In this document: positions 1 to 9,013 of the stretch, in pieces
How positions within the stretch are numbered: position 1 is the stretch's first letter
Layout: the number at the start of each line of letters is the position of its first letter
Position numbers and translations under genes: made by a program
Source: Candidatus Hydrogenedentota bacterium
Lineage (GTDB): Bacteria > Hydrogenedentota > Hydrogenedentia > Hydrogenedentales > SLHB01
Direction of reading: 5' to 3'
NCBI GenBank assembly: GCA_020848835.1
Contig: JADLHJ010000011.1
Coordinates: forward strand, 74,862-138,861
Length of the DNA stretch: 64,000 nucleotides
Notes under the pieces: generated by a model
What the model saw: only the letters and a program-made list of their open reading frames with translations
What the model was told of the DNA's origin: nothing
Database searches by the model: none

Positions 1-3000
1 GCACCATCGCAATCACGAGCAATGGTGGCGCGGCGAACGTCGCGGTAGACATGGTGGTTGCGCCTTCGCAGCTGGTCGTCGTGCCGACGACGTTGAACTT
101 TGGCAAATTTGCGACGGACAAGTTGCTGACCATCAGCAACGGCGGCACGGGTACGGTGAATTGGTCAATCAGCACGCTAGGATTCCCGGCGTGGTTGAGC
201 CTTACTCCCCCACTCTCGGGCGATGTGACGGGCGAGACGGACGGCGTCATTGTGTCGGTCGATCGCACGGGCCAGGCGCCGGGACAATATTCGCATACAT
301 TTGCGGTGACGTCTGACGCGGGCAATGTGAACGTGACCGTGAACATGACGGTTGCGGAAGTGCCGGTGCTGACGATTGACACCGGTTTCCTGAACAGCAG
401 CAATAATCCGCTCGCGCCCTTAGGCGATGAAGAAGTTACGTTCGAATTCACCATCACGAACAGTGGCACAGGCACGTTGAACTGGAACATCGATCCCGAA
501 GACTTCCCAGATTGGCTCGCGATGGCGCCGCTTGCGGGCGACGTACAGGGCGCACAGGTCGATACGGTGACCATCACGGTCAGCCGCGCGGGTCTCGCGC
601 CGGGCGGTTACTCCGCGTTTATACCGGTGAAGTCGAACGGCGGCAACAAGACGCTTGAAGTGACGATGCAGGTGCCGTTGCGCCCAGTCATCGGCGTGAT
701 TCCGGACAATCTGGATTTCGGGTTGAACGGCGACACCGCATCGGTATTTGTTGGCAACATCGGCGACGCGGGCACGGTGCTGAACTTCCTGGTCGTCTCC
801 GATCGTCCGTGGCTGTTCCTCAGTCCCGCGACAGGCACGAGTATCGGCACGGACAGCATCGTGAAGGACTACCAGACGATCAACGTGTCGATCGATCGCA
901 GTGCGCTCGAAAGCACGGGCGGCACGGGCACAATTACGGTGTACGCGATTGACGCGCTGGGCGAAATCGACCCGAACATCGAGCCGGAATTCATTACGGT
1001 TTCCGTGGAAGCGGCGGAGCTGTCGTTCCAGACACCACTGGTGAGCACGCGCAAGCCGTCAATGCTGCGCTACTCGATGGTCATGCGCGATATCCGTAAC
1101 GAGTCCTTCATTATGGATCCCTTGTTGATGACAGAGACGTTCCGCATCTTTGAAGATGGCATTTTGATCGAGGAGCCGTCGGAAACGACGCAGCAGGTGT
1201 ACCTCCAGAACAGCACGTTGACCGCGCCGCTGTCGGATGAGCGCATTGACCTGCGCATTCGCACGGTCCTGCTGCTTGATTACTCGGGTAGTATGCGAGA
1301 CTCGGCGGTCGCTGCGGGCACGGATATTCAAAGTCTGTACGAACTCATTGGGTCGCAATTTATCGACGATTACTTCGCGTATTTCGCAAACGTCGAGCGC
1401 GGTTTCGCGACGATGGCGATCATGGAATTCCACGATCGCGACACGAGTGCGAGCATCGTGCAAGGTTTTAGCGACGACGCGACAACGCTGAAGAACGCCC
1501 TCCAGGCAATCAACATTGGCGACAACGGAGCGTCGGCGATCCTGCCTGCGACGGTCACCGCGAGCGATGCCCTGGTTGATGCAGACTTCCCGTATGTCAG
1601 CTTCGACAATACGGACATCCGCGCGATTGCGCTGCTTTCAGACGGACGCCTGACAACACCGCCGGGCGAGATTCAGGACTATCTTGATATATTGATCGCG
1701 CGCCGTTGCCGCATGGTGCCGGTCGGCTGGGGCGTGGAAGTTAATCACGAACCGTTGGCGCGCCTTGCGTCGAATACCGGCGGGCACTATTACCTGACGA
1801 CGCCGGACACGAACAACGTGCCTACGGTGCCGAATTTCGTGTCGCGCGTGGAAGACGTGAACCGCGATCTCGCTTCGCACACGGTGTTGAGCTATGTGAC
1901 GCTGGGCGAGGAAGAGAGTGTGCCAATCCGCTTCGACGGCGTGCTGAACGATCCGAACGACGATCCGGATCAGGGCGTCATTCAGGGCACACTTGAAGAA
2001 CAGAACATCAACCTGGCGGAAATCGTCGGCGATATTCTGATGGGCCAGATTTCGATGCGCACGACGGGTGTGCAGAGCGGCGAAACGGAAGTGACGATTC
2101 GTGCGGATTACATCCCGCGCAACGTCAACAAGTTCGAGTTTACGCTGTCCACGACGGAAGCGTTTGCGATCGGTATCGTACCGCACGATGAGGGCGGCCT
2201 CGTCGAAGGCTGGACGCTTACCGACCTCGGCGGCGGAACGTATTCGCTTACTGCGCCTACCGTTCAAGACGTGTTGCCTTATGGGTCTTACGGCGACCTC
2301 GTGGAACTGACCTTTGGCGCAGTTGGCGCTACGCCGTTTACGGTGAGCCTCAACGTGGACAACACGATTTACAGTGGCGATACGCATCCGAAATACTTCA
2401 TCTATCCGGATACGATGGACGTGGATACGACGCCGTTCCTGGCGCCAGCCTTCCCCACTCCGAACGTTACGCCGGCGACGCTCGCGTTTGGCAACAATAC
2501 GAACGCGCTTACGCTGAATATCCGTAACATTGGCGGCACGTATCCGTACTCCATCACGCCGAGTGTCTTGCTGGAATGGGAAATCGACGATTTGCCGCCG
2601 ATTGTGTCGAGCGTGGTACCCGATAACGGAAATCTGATCTCGACCACTGAAGTGGACAATGCTCTGGTGACCATCAATCGCACGGTCCAACAGGGCACCT
2701 ACAGCGGCACTTTGACGGTTGCGTGGACGACCGGAACGCTGGGTCTGGGCGGAAGCTGGCCCATACTGGTCACAGCGACGGTGTTGCCGCCGGTGCTGCA
2801 AATCAATGGGGATCCGGTGACGTTTGCGAACGTTCCGCAAGGCGGCGGTACGGTGACGCAGACGTTCGAGATTACGAATTCCGGACAGAGCACGCTGGAT
2901 TGGGCCATTGTATCGGCGGGACTGCCCGTATGGATTCAAAGTGTCACGCCACTGAGCGGTACAGCCATCAACGGAGAGATCGACACGATTACGGTGACCT

Positions 3001-3101
3001 TGGATCCGTCGACGCTCGCGCCAAACAGTTATTCGACGACGATTAATATTTTGAGCGATGGTGGAAATGATAACGTGACCGTGGATGTGAGCACGATCTA
3101 G
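1..3101 (+). CDS. Secreted beta-sandwich repeat / von Willebrand factor A protein, 5' truncated
   Basis: The frame is open from base 3, before the first ATG at 51, and the residues before that ATG continue the repeat pattern, so the gene begins outside the window. About 1,030 residues are visible. Three immunoglobulin-like repeats of roughly 100 residues open it, each with an 'SxGTGTLNW' core followed by a 'LSGDV' loop and a 'TITV' strand. These resemble BACON or choice-of-anchor style domains. A vWA domain follows, with a MIDAS motif DYSGSMRDS encoded near 1276-1305. Two more beta repeats close the protein (about 2450-3098). vWA domains bind metal and usually mediate adhesion. I infer an extracellular or surface adhesion role; no catalytic residues are seen and the export signal lies outside the window. 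A strong terminator follows directly. Confidence 0.8.
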   Translation, partial: TIAITSNGGAANVAVDMVVAPSQLVVVPTTLNFGKFATDKLLTISNGGTGTVNWSISTLGFPAWLSLTPPLSGDVTGETDGVIVSVDRTGQAPGQYSHTFAVTSDAGNVNVTVNMTVAEVPVLTIDTGFLNSSNNPLAPLGDEEVTFEFTITNSGTGTLNWNIDPEDFPDWLAMAPLAGDVQGAQVDTVTITVSRAGLAPGGYSAFIPVKSNGGNKTLEVTMQVPLRPVIGVIPDNLDFGLNGDTASVFVGNIGDAGTVLNFLVVSDRPWLFLSPATGTSIGTDSIVKDYQTINVSIDRSALESTGGTGTITVYAIDALGEIDPNIEPEFITVSVEAAELSFQTPLVSTRKPSMLRYSMVMRDIRNESFIMDPLLMTETFRIFEDGILIEEPSETTQQVYLQNSTLTAPLSDERIDLRIRTVLLLDYSGSMRDSAVAAGTDIQSLYELIGSQFIDDYFAYFANVERGFATMAIMEFHDRDTSASIVQGFSDDATTLKNALQAINIGDNGASAILPATVTASDALVDADFPYVSFDNTDIRAIALLSDGRLTTPPGEIQDYLDILIARRCRMVPVGWGVEVNHEPLARLASNTGGHYYLTTPDTNNVPTVPNFVSRVEDVNRDLASHTVLSYVTLGEEESVPIRFDGVLNDPNDDPDQGVIQGTLEEQNINLAEIVGDILMGQISMRTTGVQSGETEVTIRADYIPRNVNKFEFTLSTTEAFAIGIVPHDEGGLVEGWTLTDLGGGTYSLTAPTVQDVLPYGSYGDLVELTFGAVGATPFTVSLNVDNTIYSGDTHPKYFIYPDTMDVDTTPFLAPAFPTPNVTPATLAFGNNTNALTLNIRNIGGTYPYSITPSVLLEWEIDDLPPIVSSVVPDNGNLISTTEVDNALVTINRTVQQGTYSGTLTVAWTTGTLGLGGSWPILVTATVLPPVLQINGDPVTFANVPQGGGTVTQTFEITNSGQSTLDWAIVSAGLPVWIQSVTPLSGTAINGEIDTITVTLDPSTLAPNSYSTTINILSDGGNDNVTVDVSTI

Positions 3102-3117
3102 TTAACACAGATACGAC

Positions 3118-3157
3118 GCGGCGGCCCGGCCGGAAAGGCTGGGCCGCCGCTTTTCTT
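3118..3157 (+). terminator. Rho-independent terminator
   Basis: A 14-bp GC-rich stem (3118-3131 with 3137-3150, one G-T wobble) is closed by a 5-base loop and followed by TTTTCTTTT. It sits 17 bases after the stop codon of the vWA protein. Confidence 0.9.
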
Positions 3158-3198
3158 TTGTAGCTGCGCGCGGGAAAATACTGTAAAGGTTTGCGCAC

Positions 3199-4092
3199 CT
3201 AGTTTACGTAAAGCAATTTGTCCCCCGTGTCGAAGAGGCTGTTATTTTCCGGGCCGAACCATCCCACGCCGTATTGGCGGTTTTTGCCGCCGTAGATGTT
3301 TTCGTCGGTGGTCCAGCCGTAACGCTCGCTGGTGATGTGTCCATCGCACCAGACGACATTCGCTCGGAAGTTGTGGCGGAAGTGGATGCTGGGTGTGGAA
3401 AGGCCCCACGCTGAGTTACCCTGCGGGGCGTCGTTGGTCACGAAATGCGGCGGCTCGAGGAAGCCGTACTCGGCGATGTATCCGTTTTGCACGATCGCTG
3501 CGTCCGCGAACATGATTGTATTTGACGGTTCGCGTATTCCGCTGTCGAGCGCGGACTTCTTGGGCGCGTCCATCCAGTCGAACTTGTCGTACTTGCCGCC
3601 GACATATGAGCCATTGTAGCCGTAGCCGCCGGTGCCTGACTCGAAGGCGTTGGGCACTTCTTCGCGTTTGCGGAATTCGGTAAAGACCGGGCATTCCTTT
3701 ACGCGCGCATCGGGCAAGTATTCCGCGAGCGCGCCTTTCTTCGGATCGAAGTCGCTGTCTGGGCTATCGGTGTCTCGTACGCCGTGCCATCGCGTGCGTC
3801 CGCCGAAGCCGGTGTTGATATCGGGCGCCGCGGGTACGTAACGGCCCTTGTGCTCGCTTGCGTACATCGTATTGGCGAGGAACAGTTGGCGCAGGTTGTT
3901 GACGCACTGGGTCGAGAGCGCCTTCTGTCGCGCCCTTGAAAGCGCCGGCAGGAGCAGTGCCGTGAGTATGCCTATGATGGCAATCACGACGAGTAATTCG
4001 ATGAGCGTGAAGCCAAGCGTGGCACGATTATGTACCAAGATACGGATGGGCCAGGGTCCGTTTGCCTTTTGGACAGGTAATACATCTTTCAT
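3199..4092 (-). CDS. Prepilin-type N-terminal domain protein with H-X9-DG motif
   Basis: The protein has 297 residues. A basic leader of about 27 residues ends in [21 protein letters not shown], the type IV prepilin cleavage/methylation signature with Glu at +5. The rest is a globular exported domain with Cys residues, ending in the H-X9-DG signature ([12 protein letters not shown]). This family is expanded in Planctomycetes, Lentisphaerae and Hydrogenedentota and is annotated as type II secretion-like. Its exact function is not known. The ATG is preceded by AGGGGAAG at good spacing, which supports this start and the long leader. The gene lies about 210 bases downstream of a cobalamin riboswitch on the same strand, with no other credible gene between them. 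Confidence 0.88.
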   Translation of the reverse strand: MKDVLPVQKANGPWPIRILVHNRATLGFTLIELLVVIAIIGILTALLLPALSRARQKALSTQCVNNLRQLFLANTMYASEHKGRYVPAAPDINTGFGGRTRWHGVRDTDSPDSDFDPKKGALAEYLPDARVKECPVFTEFRKREEVPNAFESGTGGYGYNGSYVGGKYDKFDWMDAPKKSALDSGIREPSNTIMFADAAIVQNGYIAEYGFLEPPHFVTNDAPQGNSAWGLSTPSIHFRHNFRANVVWCDGHITSERYGWTTDENIYGGKNRQYGVGWFGPENNSLFDTGDKLLYVN

Positions 4093-4300
4093 ATGTTCTT
4101 CCCCTGCGGCGAAATTAATCGCCGCCGCTTTTGCGCGGCTTCATTCGACGCTGCGCGAATACGGTTTCACGTGTTGTGAATAGGGGGAATTAAGAAGGCA
4201 GGTACGCAGGCGATGGGGCCTGCCCTGCTGCAACTTTTTTCCCGCGAAGTTGCGCATGGAAACCAGCCGCCTGGAAACCATTGAGGCGGATGGCGATGCG

Positions 4301-4465
4301 TTCGTGGGCAGGTCTTCTGGCTTCCGGATCGTCCTAGTACCCGCGTCTTCCCATCCACTTGGCGCTTTGCGCGGTTGCGGACAGTGACATCATTGCGGGA
4401 TTCGTCCCCGGTTACAGCAGCGCGTCTGCGACGGACTTACACCGTCTTCCCTGTAGCCCACGCGC
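4301..4465 (-). ncRNA. Cobalamin riboswitch aptamer
   Basis: Read on the minus strand the element shows the conserved cobalamin-aptamer blocks in order: GGGAAG-(N2)-GTGTAAGTCC, then CGCAGACGCGCTGCTGTAACC, then GGGACGAATCCCGC, then CACTGTCCGC, and finally the B12-box-like CCGGAAGCCAGAAGACCTGC. The closing P1 helix is visible as GTGGGC (near 4456-4461) pairing with GCCCAC (4304-4309). The only gene downstream on this strand is the H-X9-DG prepilin-like protein starting at 4092. The intervening leader has two further hairpins: AACTT with AAGTT around 4231-4252, and GGCAGG with CCTGCC around 4199-4228. Either could form the expression platform. A covariance-model scan was not run, but the match in order and spacing is strong. 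Confidence 0.93.
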
Positions 4466-4589
4466 TAGTACGAGTTGTTTTTTGCCGCCCCCTCCTTTCC
4501 GCGCGAAGATTTGCGCGTGAATGCGAGTTTAGGGCCACGCAGCTGATTTGTCAATGAAGCATTGGTTGATTGCAGGTGAGCGACGCCGT

Positions 4590-5327
4590 CTACTTTCGCG
4601 AGCGTGGTAACCGTTTCTTAGACGCAGTAGTCACATCGTGCGACTGGTGAACGATCATGATTTTTTGCCACATCTTTTGAGACAGTCCGGTAGTCAGCGC
4701 TTCGAGATCGTTAATGGCTTCAATGGCGACGGGGTCGTCGAAATCCTGGATGTAGTATGCGCCAATTTTACCGATGAGCGAGAGCATCTCGGTGCAGTAA
4801 TTGAGGTAACGCGTAAGGCCGATGGGCGTCAGTTTGACGTTTGGCGAATGCTCCGTCGGCGACGTTGCACCCATCACACGATCAGGATCTTTTGTGAGTT
4901 GGTGCATGTCGATGACGTGTGCGACGGCGCGGAGTTCATGCGCGGCCTTGAGCGCACGGGAACGTCGGACACGGTTCTCTACTGTTACCAGGCTGAAGAT
5001 GGCGCCGCCGCTAAGCACAGCAACATTCATTGCGCCGTCGAGGATTTGGACAAAGTGCGAGAGATCGTAGTCGCCGACGCCTGGACGATATTTCACGACA
5101 ATAAAAGTGCAGATCGCGAGTAATAAAATGATTCCCGTATACACGGAATTGCGTAACCAAGCTATCGGTTCGACAATTTCCGCGGCACGAAATTCCGCTG
5201 CGCGGGCGATTTCCGCGAGTTCCGCTGCAACTTTGCTGAGGCCGGAATTGGGGAACCGCTCGACGACGCGCAGGCGAAGTTGTTCCGCGGTGTGCGCGAT
5301 GCCTTCGTGGCGAAGATGACGGTACAT
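4590..5327 (-). CDS. Two-TM membrane protein of unknown function
   Basis: The protein has 245 residues and no recognised family. A helical, charged N-terminus of about 55 residues is followed by two hydrophobic segments, near residues 62-82 (VYTGIILLLAICTFIVV) and 95-115. A basic, soluble C-terminal half of about 125 residues follows. The ATG at 5327 is chosen over the GTG two codons upstream because AGGGG lies five bases before it. The gene is separated from the riboswitch (4465) by about 125 bases and is divergent from yhbY. I have no basis for assigning a function. Confidence 0.6.
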   Translation of the reverse strand: MYRHLRHEGIAHTAEQLRLRVVERFPNSGLSKVAAELAEIARAAEFRAAEIVEPIAWLRNSVYTGIILLLAICTFIVVKYRPGVGDYDLSHFVQILDGAMNVAVLSGGAIFSLVTVENRVRRSRALKAAHELRAVAHVIDMHQLTKDPDRVMGATSPTEHSPNVKLTPIGLTRYLNYCTEMLSLIGKIGAYYIQDFDDPVAIEAINDLEALTTGLSQKMWQKIMIVHQSHDVTTASKKRLPRSRK

Positions 5328-5532
5328 AAACACCCCTAGAACGGATAGCGATGACTATACCACGGAGACGGCAGGCATTGGGGTGGGGAAATGCGATATA
5401 CTGAGGCTGGTGGAGAGTCAAATTCGCAATGGCTTAGCCACTTCGAATCGACAGCCGACGATCGGACCATTCGCCCAGGTAACCAATGTTGCAGATGAGT
5501 CGAATCCCAAATCGACTCTACCAGAGGACTAC

Positions 5533-5832
5533 ATGCCGTTAACCAGTTCCCAGCGCGAGGCGTTGAAGCGCCAGGCGCATCATTTGAAACCGACGGTATA
5601 TGTCGGCAAGCAGGGCGTGACGCCGACCGTTGTGAAGACGACGGATGAGGTGTTGTTGGCGCAGGAGTTAATAAAGGTCAAATTCAATGACCGGAAGGAC
5701 GAGAAGCGGGAGCTGTCCGACACGCTGGCTGGGGAGACGCAGGCGCAAGTCGTTGGCATACTGGGCAATATCGCGACCCTGTACCGCCAGCACCCAGAAG
5801 AGGAAAAACGGCGGATCGATTTGCCGCGGTGA
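5533..5832 (+). CDS. yhbY: YhbY-family ribosome-associated RNA-binding protein
   Basis: The 99-residue protein has the CRM-fold signature of the YhbY/CRS1 family: LTSSQREALKRQAHHL, then PTVYVGKQGVT, ELIKVKF, and GNIATLYR. In Escherichia coli YhbY associates with pre-50S particles and is thought to act in ribosome assembly. The frame is open upstream to 5383, but the upstream residues have no family similarity. ATG 5533 gives the normal family length of about 95-100 residues, so I chose it. It precedes a small membrane protein gene on the same strand. Confidence 0.9.
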   Translation: MPLTSSQREALKRQAHHLKPTVYVGKQGVTPTVVKTTDEVLLAQELIKVKFNDRKDEKRELSDTLAGETQAQVVGILGNIATLYRQHPEEEKRRIDLPR

Positions 5833-5893
5833 TTGCGTTTCGCTCGTTGCGGCGGTAGAATGTTTACAGCTAGCTAAAAGGAGCGCGAAAGGC

Positions 5894-6148
5894 ATGATAA
5901 AGGTTGCATCACGGATATTGGCTGTGGCGGTCTTGGCGTGCTTCGCCGTGGTGATGTTTTCGATTTGCTTCACAGACACCGCCCACGCGCAAGGCGGCGA
6001 CAAGGCGCTTGCCGAGAAGAAGGGCCTCGAAGGCCTCTTCGCCGGTAAAGGCACCAAGGCGGATGACCCGCGGCTGGCTAAACCGTGGCAGAAGTATTTG
6101 GCCTTGGGATCAGTTGCCGTTACGGTCATTGTCTGGAAGTTTTTGTAG
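5894..6148 (+). CDS. Small exported/membrane protein of unknown function
   Basis: The 84-residue protein begins at ATG 5894, which has AAAGGAGCG nine bases upstream. A signal-like hydrophobic segment at residues 7-27 ends in AHA, a good signal-peptidase site. A charged stretch (KALAEKKGLEGLFAGKG) follows, and a C-terminal hydrophobic segment (YLALGSVAVTVIVWKFL) runs to the end. It may be processed and left anchored by its tail. No family is recognised. Confidence 0.6.
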   Translation: MIKVASRILAVAVLACFAVVMFSICFTDTAHAQGGDKALAEKKGLEGLFAGKGTKADDPRLAKPWQKYLALGSVAVTVIVWKFL

Positions 6149-6221
6149 CGGCGCCTGGGCCACTACCAGTACGCAGCGGGGCACAAGGTTGCATTTTCTT
6201 ATTGGTGGCTGTCGCTGAATC

Positions 6222-7565
6222 GTGAGCACGGCGGACACCCAAATCCTGTTGTTGGATGACGAGGTGGCAGTGTGCGAAGTCATGCGCGCCCACCTCGACA
6301 CGCTGGGCTTTTCCTGCCAGATTGAAGTCTCCCCCACCCGCGCGCTCGAAAAGCTGCGCCAGAATACCTTCGGACTTTTGATCACTGACCTCCGCATGCC
6401 GGAACTAGGCGGCCTCGAGGTGGTTCAACGCGCGAAAGAAATCGATCCGGACATGGCGATCGTGGTCGTGACCGCGATGATGGACATTGCAAACGCGATT
6501 GACGCCATGCACGCGGGCGCGGACGACTACGTCGTCAAACCGTTCAACCTGGGCGAAATAGGACGAGCTGCGACGCGGGCGCTGGAAAAACGCGCCATTC
6601 AAATCCAGAATCGTCAGTACCAGGAGAAGCTCGAAACCCGCGTACACGAAGCGACCGAAGACCTCGAACGTGTGACCGCGGAACTGCGCGATACGAAGCA
6701 GTATCTCGTAAACCTGTTGCACAGCACCGTTGATGCAATTATCACCACGGACGGATCGAACCGGATCGAGTTCATCAATGATGGTGCGTTGCGGATGCTG
6801 GGTTACACCGAAAGCGAATTGCTCGGGCTGGACGTTCAGCATCTGTATCAGGGCGGCAATAACGAGGTCGCGCACCTGCGGTTGAAGCTGCGCGAAGAAC
6901 AGGTTATTCAGGACTACGAAACCGAACTGGTGCGCAAGGATGGCACAAAAATCCCCGTGAACGTTTCGCTGTCCGGTCTATCGACCAACGATGACAAGCT
7001 GATGTCAATTCTCGCGATCTGCAAGGACATCACGCGGCAGAAACAGCTTGAGAAAGAATTAAAGGAACTGTCTTCAAAAGACAGCCTGACGGGGCTGTAC
7101 AACCAGCGACATTTCTACGATCGCATCGACGAGGAAATGGAACGCGCGAAACGCCAGGGACGTCCGCTTTCGCTTGTGTTGTTCGATCTTGACAAGTTCA
7201 AAGGCTACAACGATACGCGCGGGCACCTGGAAGGCGACAAGGCGTTACAGGCGGCTGCGGCGGCAATTGCGCGCAGCACGCGCACGCACGTGGACATGGG
7301 CTTCCGGTACGGCGGCGACGAGTTCACCGTGGTGTTGCCGGAAGCGGACGAGCGTCAGGCTGAGGTAATCGCGGACCGTATCAGACGGAATTTCGAAGCG
7401 CAGAATCTTGATGGGGTAACACTCAGCGTCGGCCTTTGCACTTACCGCGGCGAGTTGGACGTGAAGACTTTCATTCACACCGCGGACGAAATGATGTACG
7501 AATCCAAGCGCGCAGGGGGCAACCGCGTGACGGTGCATCAACGAGCGGCGCAGGAGACAAATTAA
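6222..7565 (+). CDS. Response regulator-PAS-GGDEF diguanylate cyclase
   Basis: The 447-residue protein has an N-terminal receiver domain (residues about 6-120) with the acidic pair D12/D13, phosphoacceptor D56 in LLITDLRMPE, and a conserved K in YVVKPF. A coiled coil (about 125-170) leads to a PAS domain with a PAC tail (about 170-285). A GGDEF domain (about 290-440) carries an intact active-site motif RYGGDEF. GGDEF enzymes make cyclic di-GMP from two GTP. The residues before the motif read THVD where an RxxD inhibitory site would sit, so product inhibition may be absent. The GTG start at 6222 is the only one that keeps the receiver acidic pair. No partner kinase is adjacent. The PilZ protein at 11219 is a plausible c-di-GMP receptor nearby. 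Confidence 0.92.
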   Translation: MSTADTQILLLDDEVAVCEVMRAHLDTLGFSCQIEVSPTRALEKLRQNTFGLLITDLRMPELGGLEVVQRAKEIDPDMAIVVVTAMMDIANAIDAMHAGADDYVVKPFNLGEIGRAATRALEKRAIQIQNRQYQEKLETRVHEATEDLERVTAELRDTKQYLVNLLHSTVDAIITTDGSNRIEFINDGALRMLGYTESELLGLDVQHLYQGGNNEVAHLRLKLREEQVIQDYETELVRKDGTKIPVNVSLSGLSTNDDKLMSILAICKDITRQKQLEKELKELSSKDSLTGLYNQRHFYDRIDEEMERAKRQGRPLSLVLFDLDKFKGYNDTRGHLEGDKALQAAAAAIARSTRTHVDMGFRYGGDEFTVVLPEADERQAEVIADRIRRNFEAQNLDGVTLSVGLCTYRGELDVKTFIHTADEMMYESKRAGGNRVTVHQRAAQETN

Positions 7566-7652
7566 CACGGAGGCCAAGACTTACAGCGCGCCTTCCGAGT
7601 AACCATTTCATTTTTCGCGGGTCGAAGGACTCGCCCATTGCAGAGGGACAAC

Positions 7653-8465
7653 ATGAAGTACGGTATTTGCAGCGAGATATTCAAAGATTGGAATGATATC
7701 GGGCGCACGATCGATTACGTGAAGCAGATTGGATATGACGGTCTTGAGATCGCTCCGTTTACATTGTCGAAATACGTGACGGATATCCCGGCTTCCACGC
7801 GCCGTGAAATAGTATCGCGCGCGAAACAGGCGGACCTGGAGATTCTCGGCATTCATTGGGTGCTCGTAGGTCCGGACGGGATGTATCTCACCCATCCGGA
7901 TCCGGAGGTGCGCGCGCGGACAGCGCAATACCTCATTGATCTGGCGCATTTCTGCGGCGACGTTGGCGGTCACATCATGGTGTTCGGCTCGCCCAAACAA
8001 CGCAACGTAATGGACGGCGTGTCGTATCAGCAGGCATTCGACTATGCCGTGGAAGTATTCGAGAAAGCGATGCCCACTTTCGCCGAGCGCGGTGTGACGC
8101 TGTGCATGGAACCGCTCGCTACAACGGAGACAAACTTCTGCAAGAGCGCGGCGGAGACGGTCACCCTCATCGAGCGCATCAAGCATCCGAACTTCCAACT
8201 GCTGCTTGACACCAAAGCAATGACAGACGAAGTGGAAGGCCGCCCCGCGACGATTCGCAAGCACGCGAAATATCTCAAGCACTACCACGCCAATGATGCC
8301 AACCTTGAAGGCCCAGGCTTCGGCGACGTGGACTTCGCCCCCATCTTTCAGGCTCTACGAGACATCAATTTTACGGGCTACGCCTCCGTTGAGGTATTCA
8401 AATTCGAACCCGGCCCTGAAACGATTGCGACGAAGAGCCTCGAGTACATGCGCAGCTTCAACTGA
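7653..8465 (+). CDS. Sugar phosphate isomerase/epimerase family TIM-barrel protein
   Basis: The 270-residue protein has the xylose isomerase-like/AP-endonuclease-2 fold. Landmarks are YDGLEIAPF near the N-terminus, ILGIHWVL, CMEPLATTETNFC (metal-binding Glu), LLLDTKAM, KYLKHYHANDAN (His) and GYASVEVFKFEPG at the end. Members isomerise or epimerise sugars or inositols using a divalent metal. The substrate cannot be told from sequence. ATG 7653 is preceded by AGAGGG and is preferred over a TTG 15 bases upstream. A tRNA gene follows. Confidence 0.85.
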   Translation: MKYGICSEIFKDWNDIGRTIDYVKQIGYDGLEIAPFTLSKYVTDIPASTRREIVSRAKQADLEILGIHWVLVGPDGMYLTHPDPEVRARTAQYLIDLAHFCGDVGGHIMVFGSPKQRNVMDGVSYQQAFDYAVEVFEKAMPTFAERGVTLCMEPLATTETNFCKSAAETVTLIERIKHPNFQLLLDTKAMTDEVEGRPATIRKHAKYLKHYHANDANLEGPGFGDVDFAPIFQALRDINFTGYASVEVFKFEPGPETIATKSLEYMRSFN

Positions 8466-8468
8466 GAA

Positions 8469-8498
8469 TTGTCCTGCCCGCCGCGCATTTGCTAAGAT
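8469..8498 (+). promoter_or_regulatory. Candidate sigma-70 promoter for tRNA-Pro
   Basis: TTGTCC (8469-8474) and TAAGAT (8493-8498) are separated by 18 bases and lie 25 bases before the tRNA 5' end. Each box matches the consensus at four or five of six positions. This is a prediction only. Confidence 0.4.
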
Positions 8499-8523
8499 AA
8501 AGGGTACACGCCATTTTTTCGGT

Positions 8524-8602
8524 CGGGGCGTAGCGCAGCCCGGTTTAGCGCACTTGCCTGGGGGGCAAGGGGTCGCTGGTTCGAATCCAGTCGCCCCGAC
8601 CA
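8524..8602 (+). tRNA. tRNA-Pro (anticodon GGG)
   Basis: A complete cloverleaf is visible. The 7-bp acceptor stem is CGGGGCG with CGCCCCG, starting with the C1-G72 pair typical of bacterial tRNA-Pro. The anticodon arm is CTTGC-CTGGGGG-GCAAG, which gives anticodon GGG. The T arm contains GGTTCGAATCC. The discriminator base is A, the 3' CCA is encoded, and a run of six T follows. It decodes CCC and CCU. Confidence 0.97.
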
Positions 8603-8699
8603 TTTTTTCAATCCCGCATCCGCTTCAAGACGTTATTGCGGTTGCTTAGTCGATTGCCTGTATCACCTGCTAGAAACGTGCGAAAGGGTGATGAAAACA

Positions 8700-8727
8700 C
8701 AAGCGTGCCCAGAGCAACTGGGCACGC
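8700..8727 (-). terminator. Terminator of the 32-codon ORF
   Basis: A perfect 10-bp stem (8703-8712 with 8718-8727) has a five-base loop. On the minus strand it is followed by TTGTGTTTTC. It lies 21 bases after the stop of the micro-ORF at 8748 and would end that transcript. Confidence 0.75.
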
Positions 8728-8747
8728 AGGACATCGATTACGAAATC

Positions 8748-8846
8748 CTAGGTTCGCGTCTTGCCCGGTTTGACGGGCTTTTCCTTCACCGGCAACATCG
8801 CTAGGATAGGCATCTTCGCCTTCGAAATCTGCTGCAGATGTTTCAT
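8748..8846 (-). CDS. Putative 32-residue basic small protein
   Basis: This micro-ORF encodes 32 residues beginning MKHLQQISKAKMPILAMLPV, followed by a Lys/Pro-rich tail (KEKPVKPGKTRT). Its support is structural: AGAGGAG lies eight to nine bases before the ATG, and a perfect 10-bp hairpin terminator follows the stop. It therefore looks like a self-contained transcription unit between a tRNA and a permease. No family is recognised. A small regulatory or secreted peptide is possible. There is no modification enzyme next to it that would argue for a peptide natural product. Confidence 0.5.
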   Translation of the reverse strand: MKHLQQISKAKMPILAMLPVKEKPVKPGKTRT

Positions 8847-9013
8847 GGGGGAATCTCCTCTTGTTAGGTCGTAGAGCCTAACGCGTCTATCGCGATTCGT
8901 CAAAATAGCGATGGCCGGATGCCGGGGCCGCTACCGGCCGCCGCGACCACTTTCCGTATTGTTCGCGTGCGTTTGCGGACTGTACCATGCCCGTCCAGGG
9001 GCGAACATCCGAA

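Noticed and set aside
1638-2939. 433-codon minus-strand open frame
   Set aside because: It lies fully antisense to the vWA/beta-repeat gene. Its translation is Arg/His-rich with no domain and looks like a third-position GC artefact.
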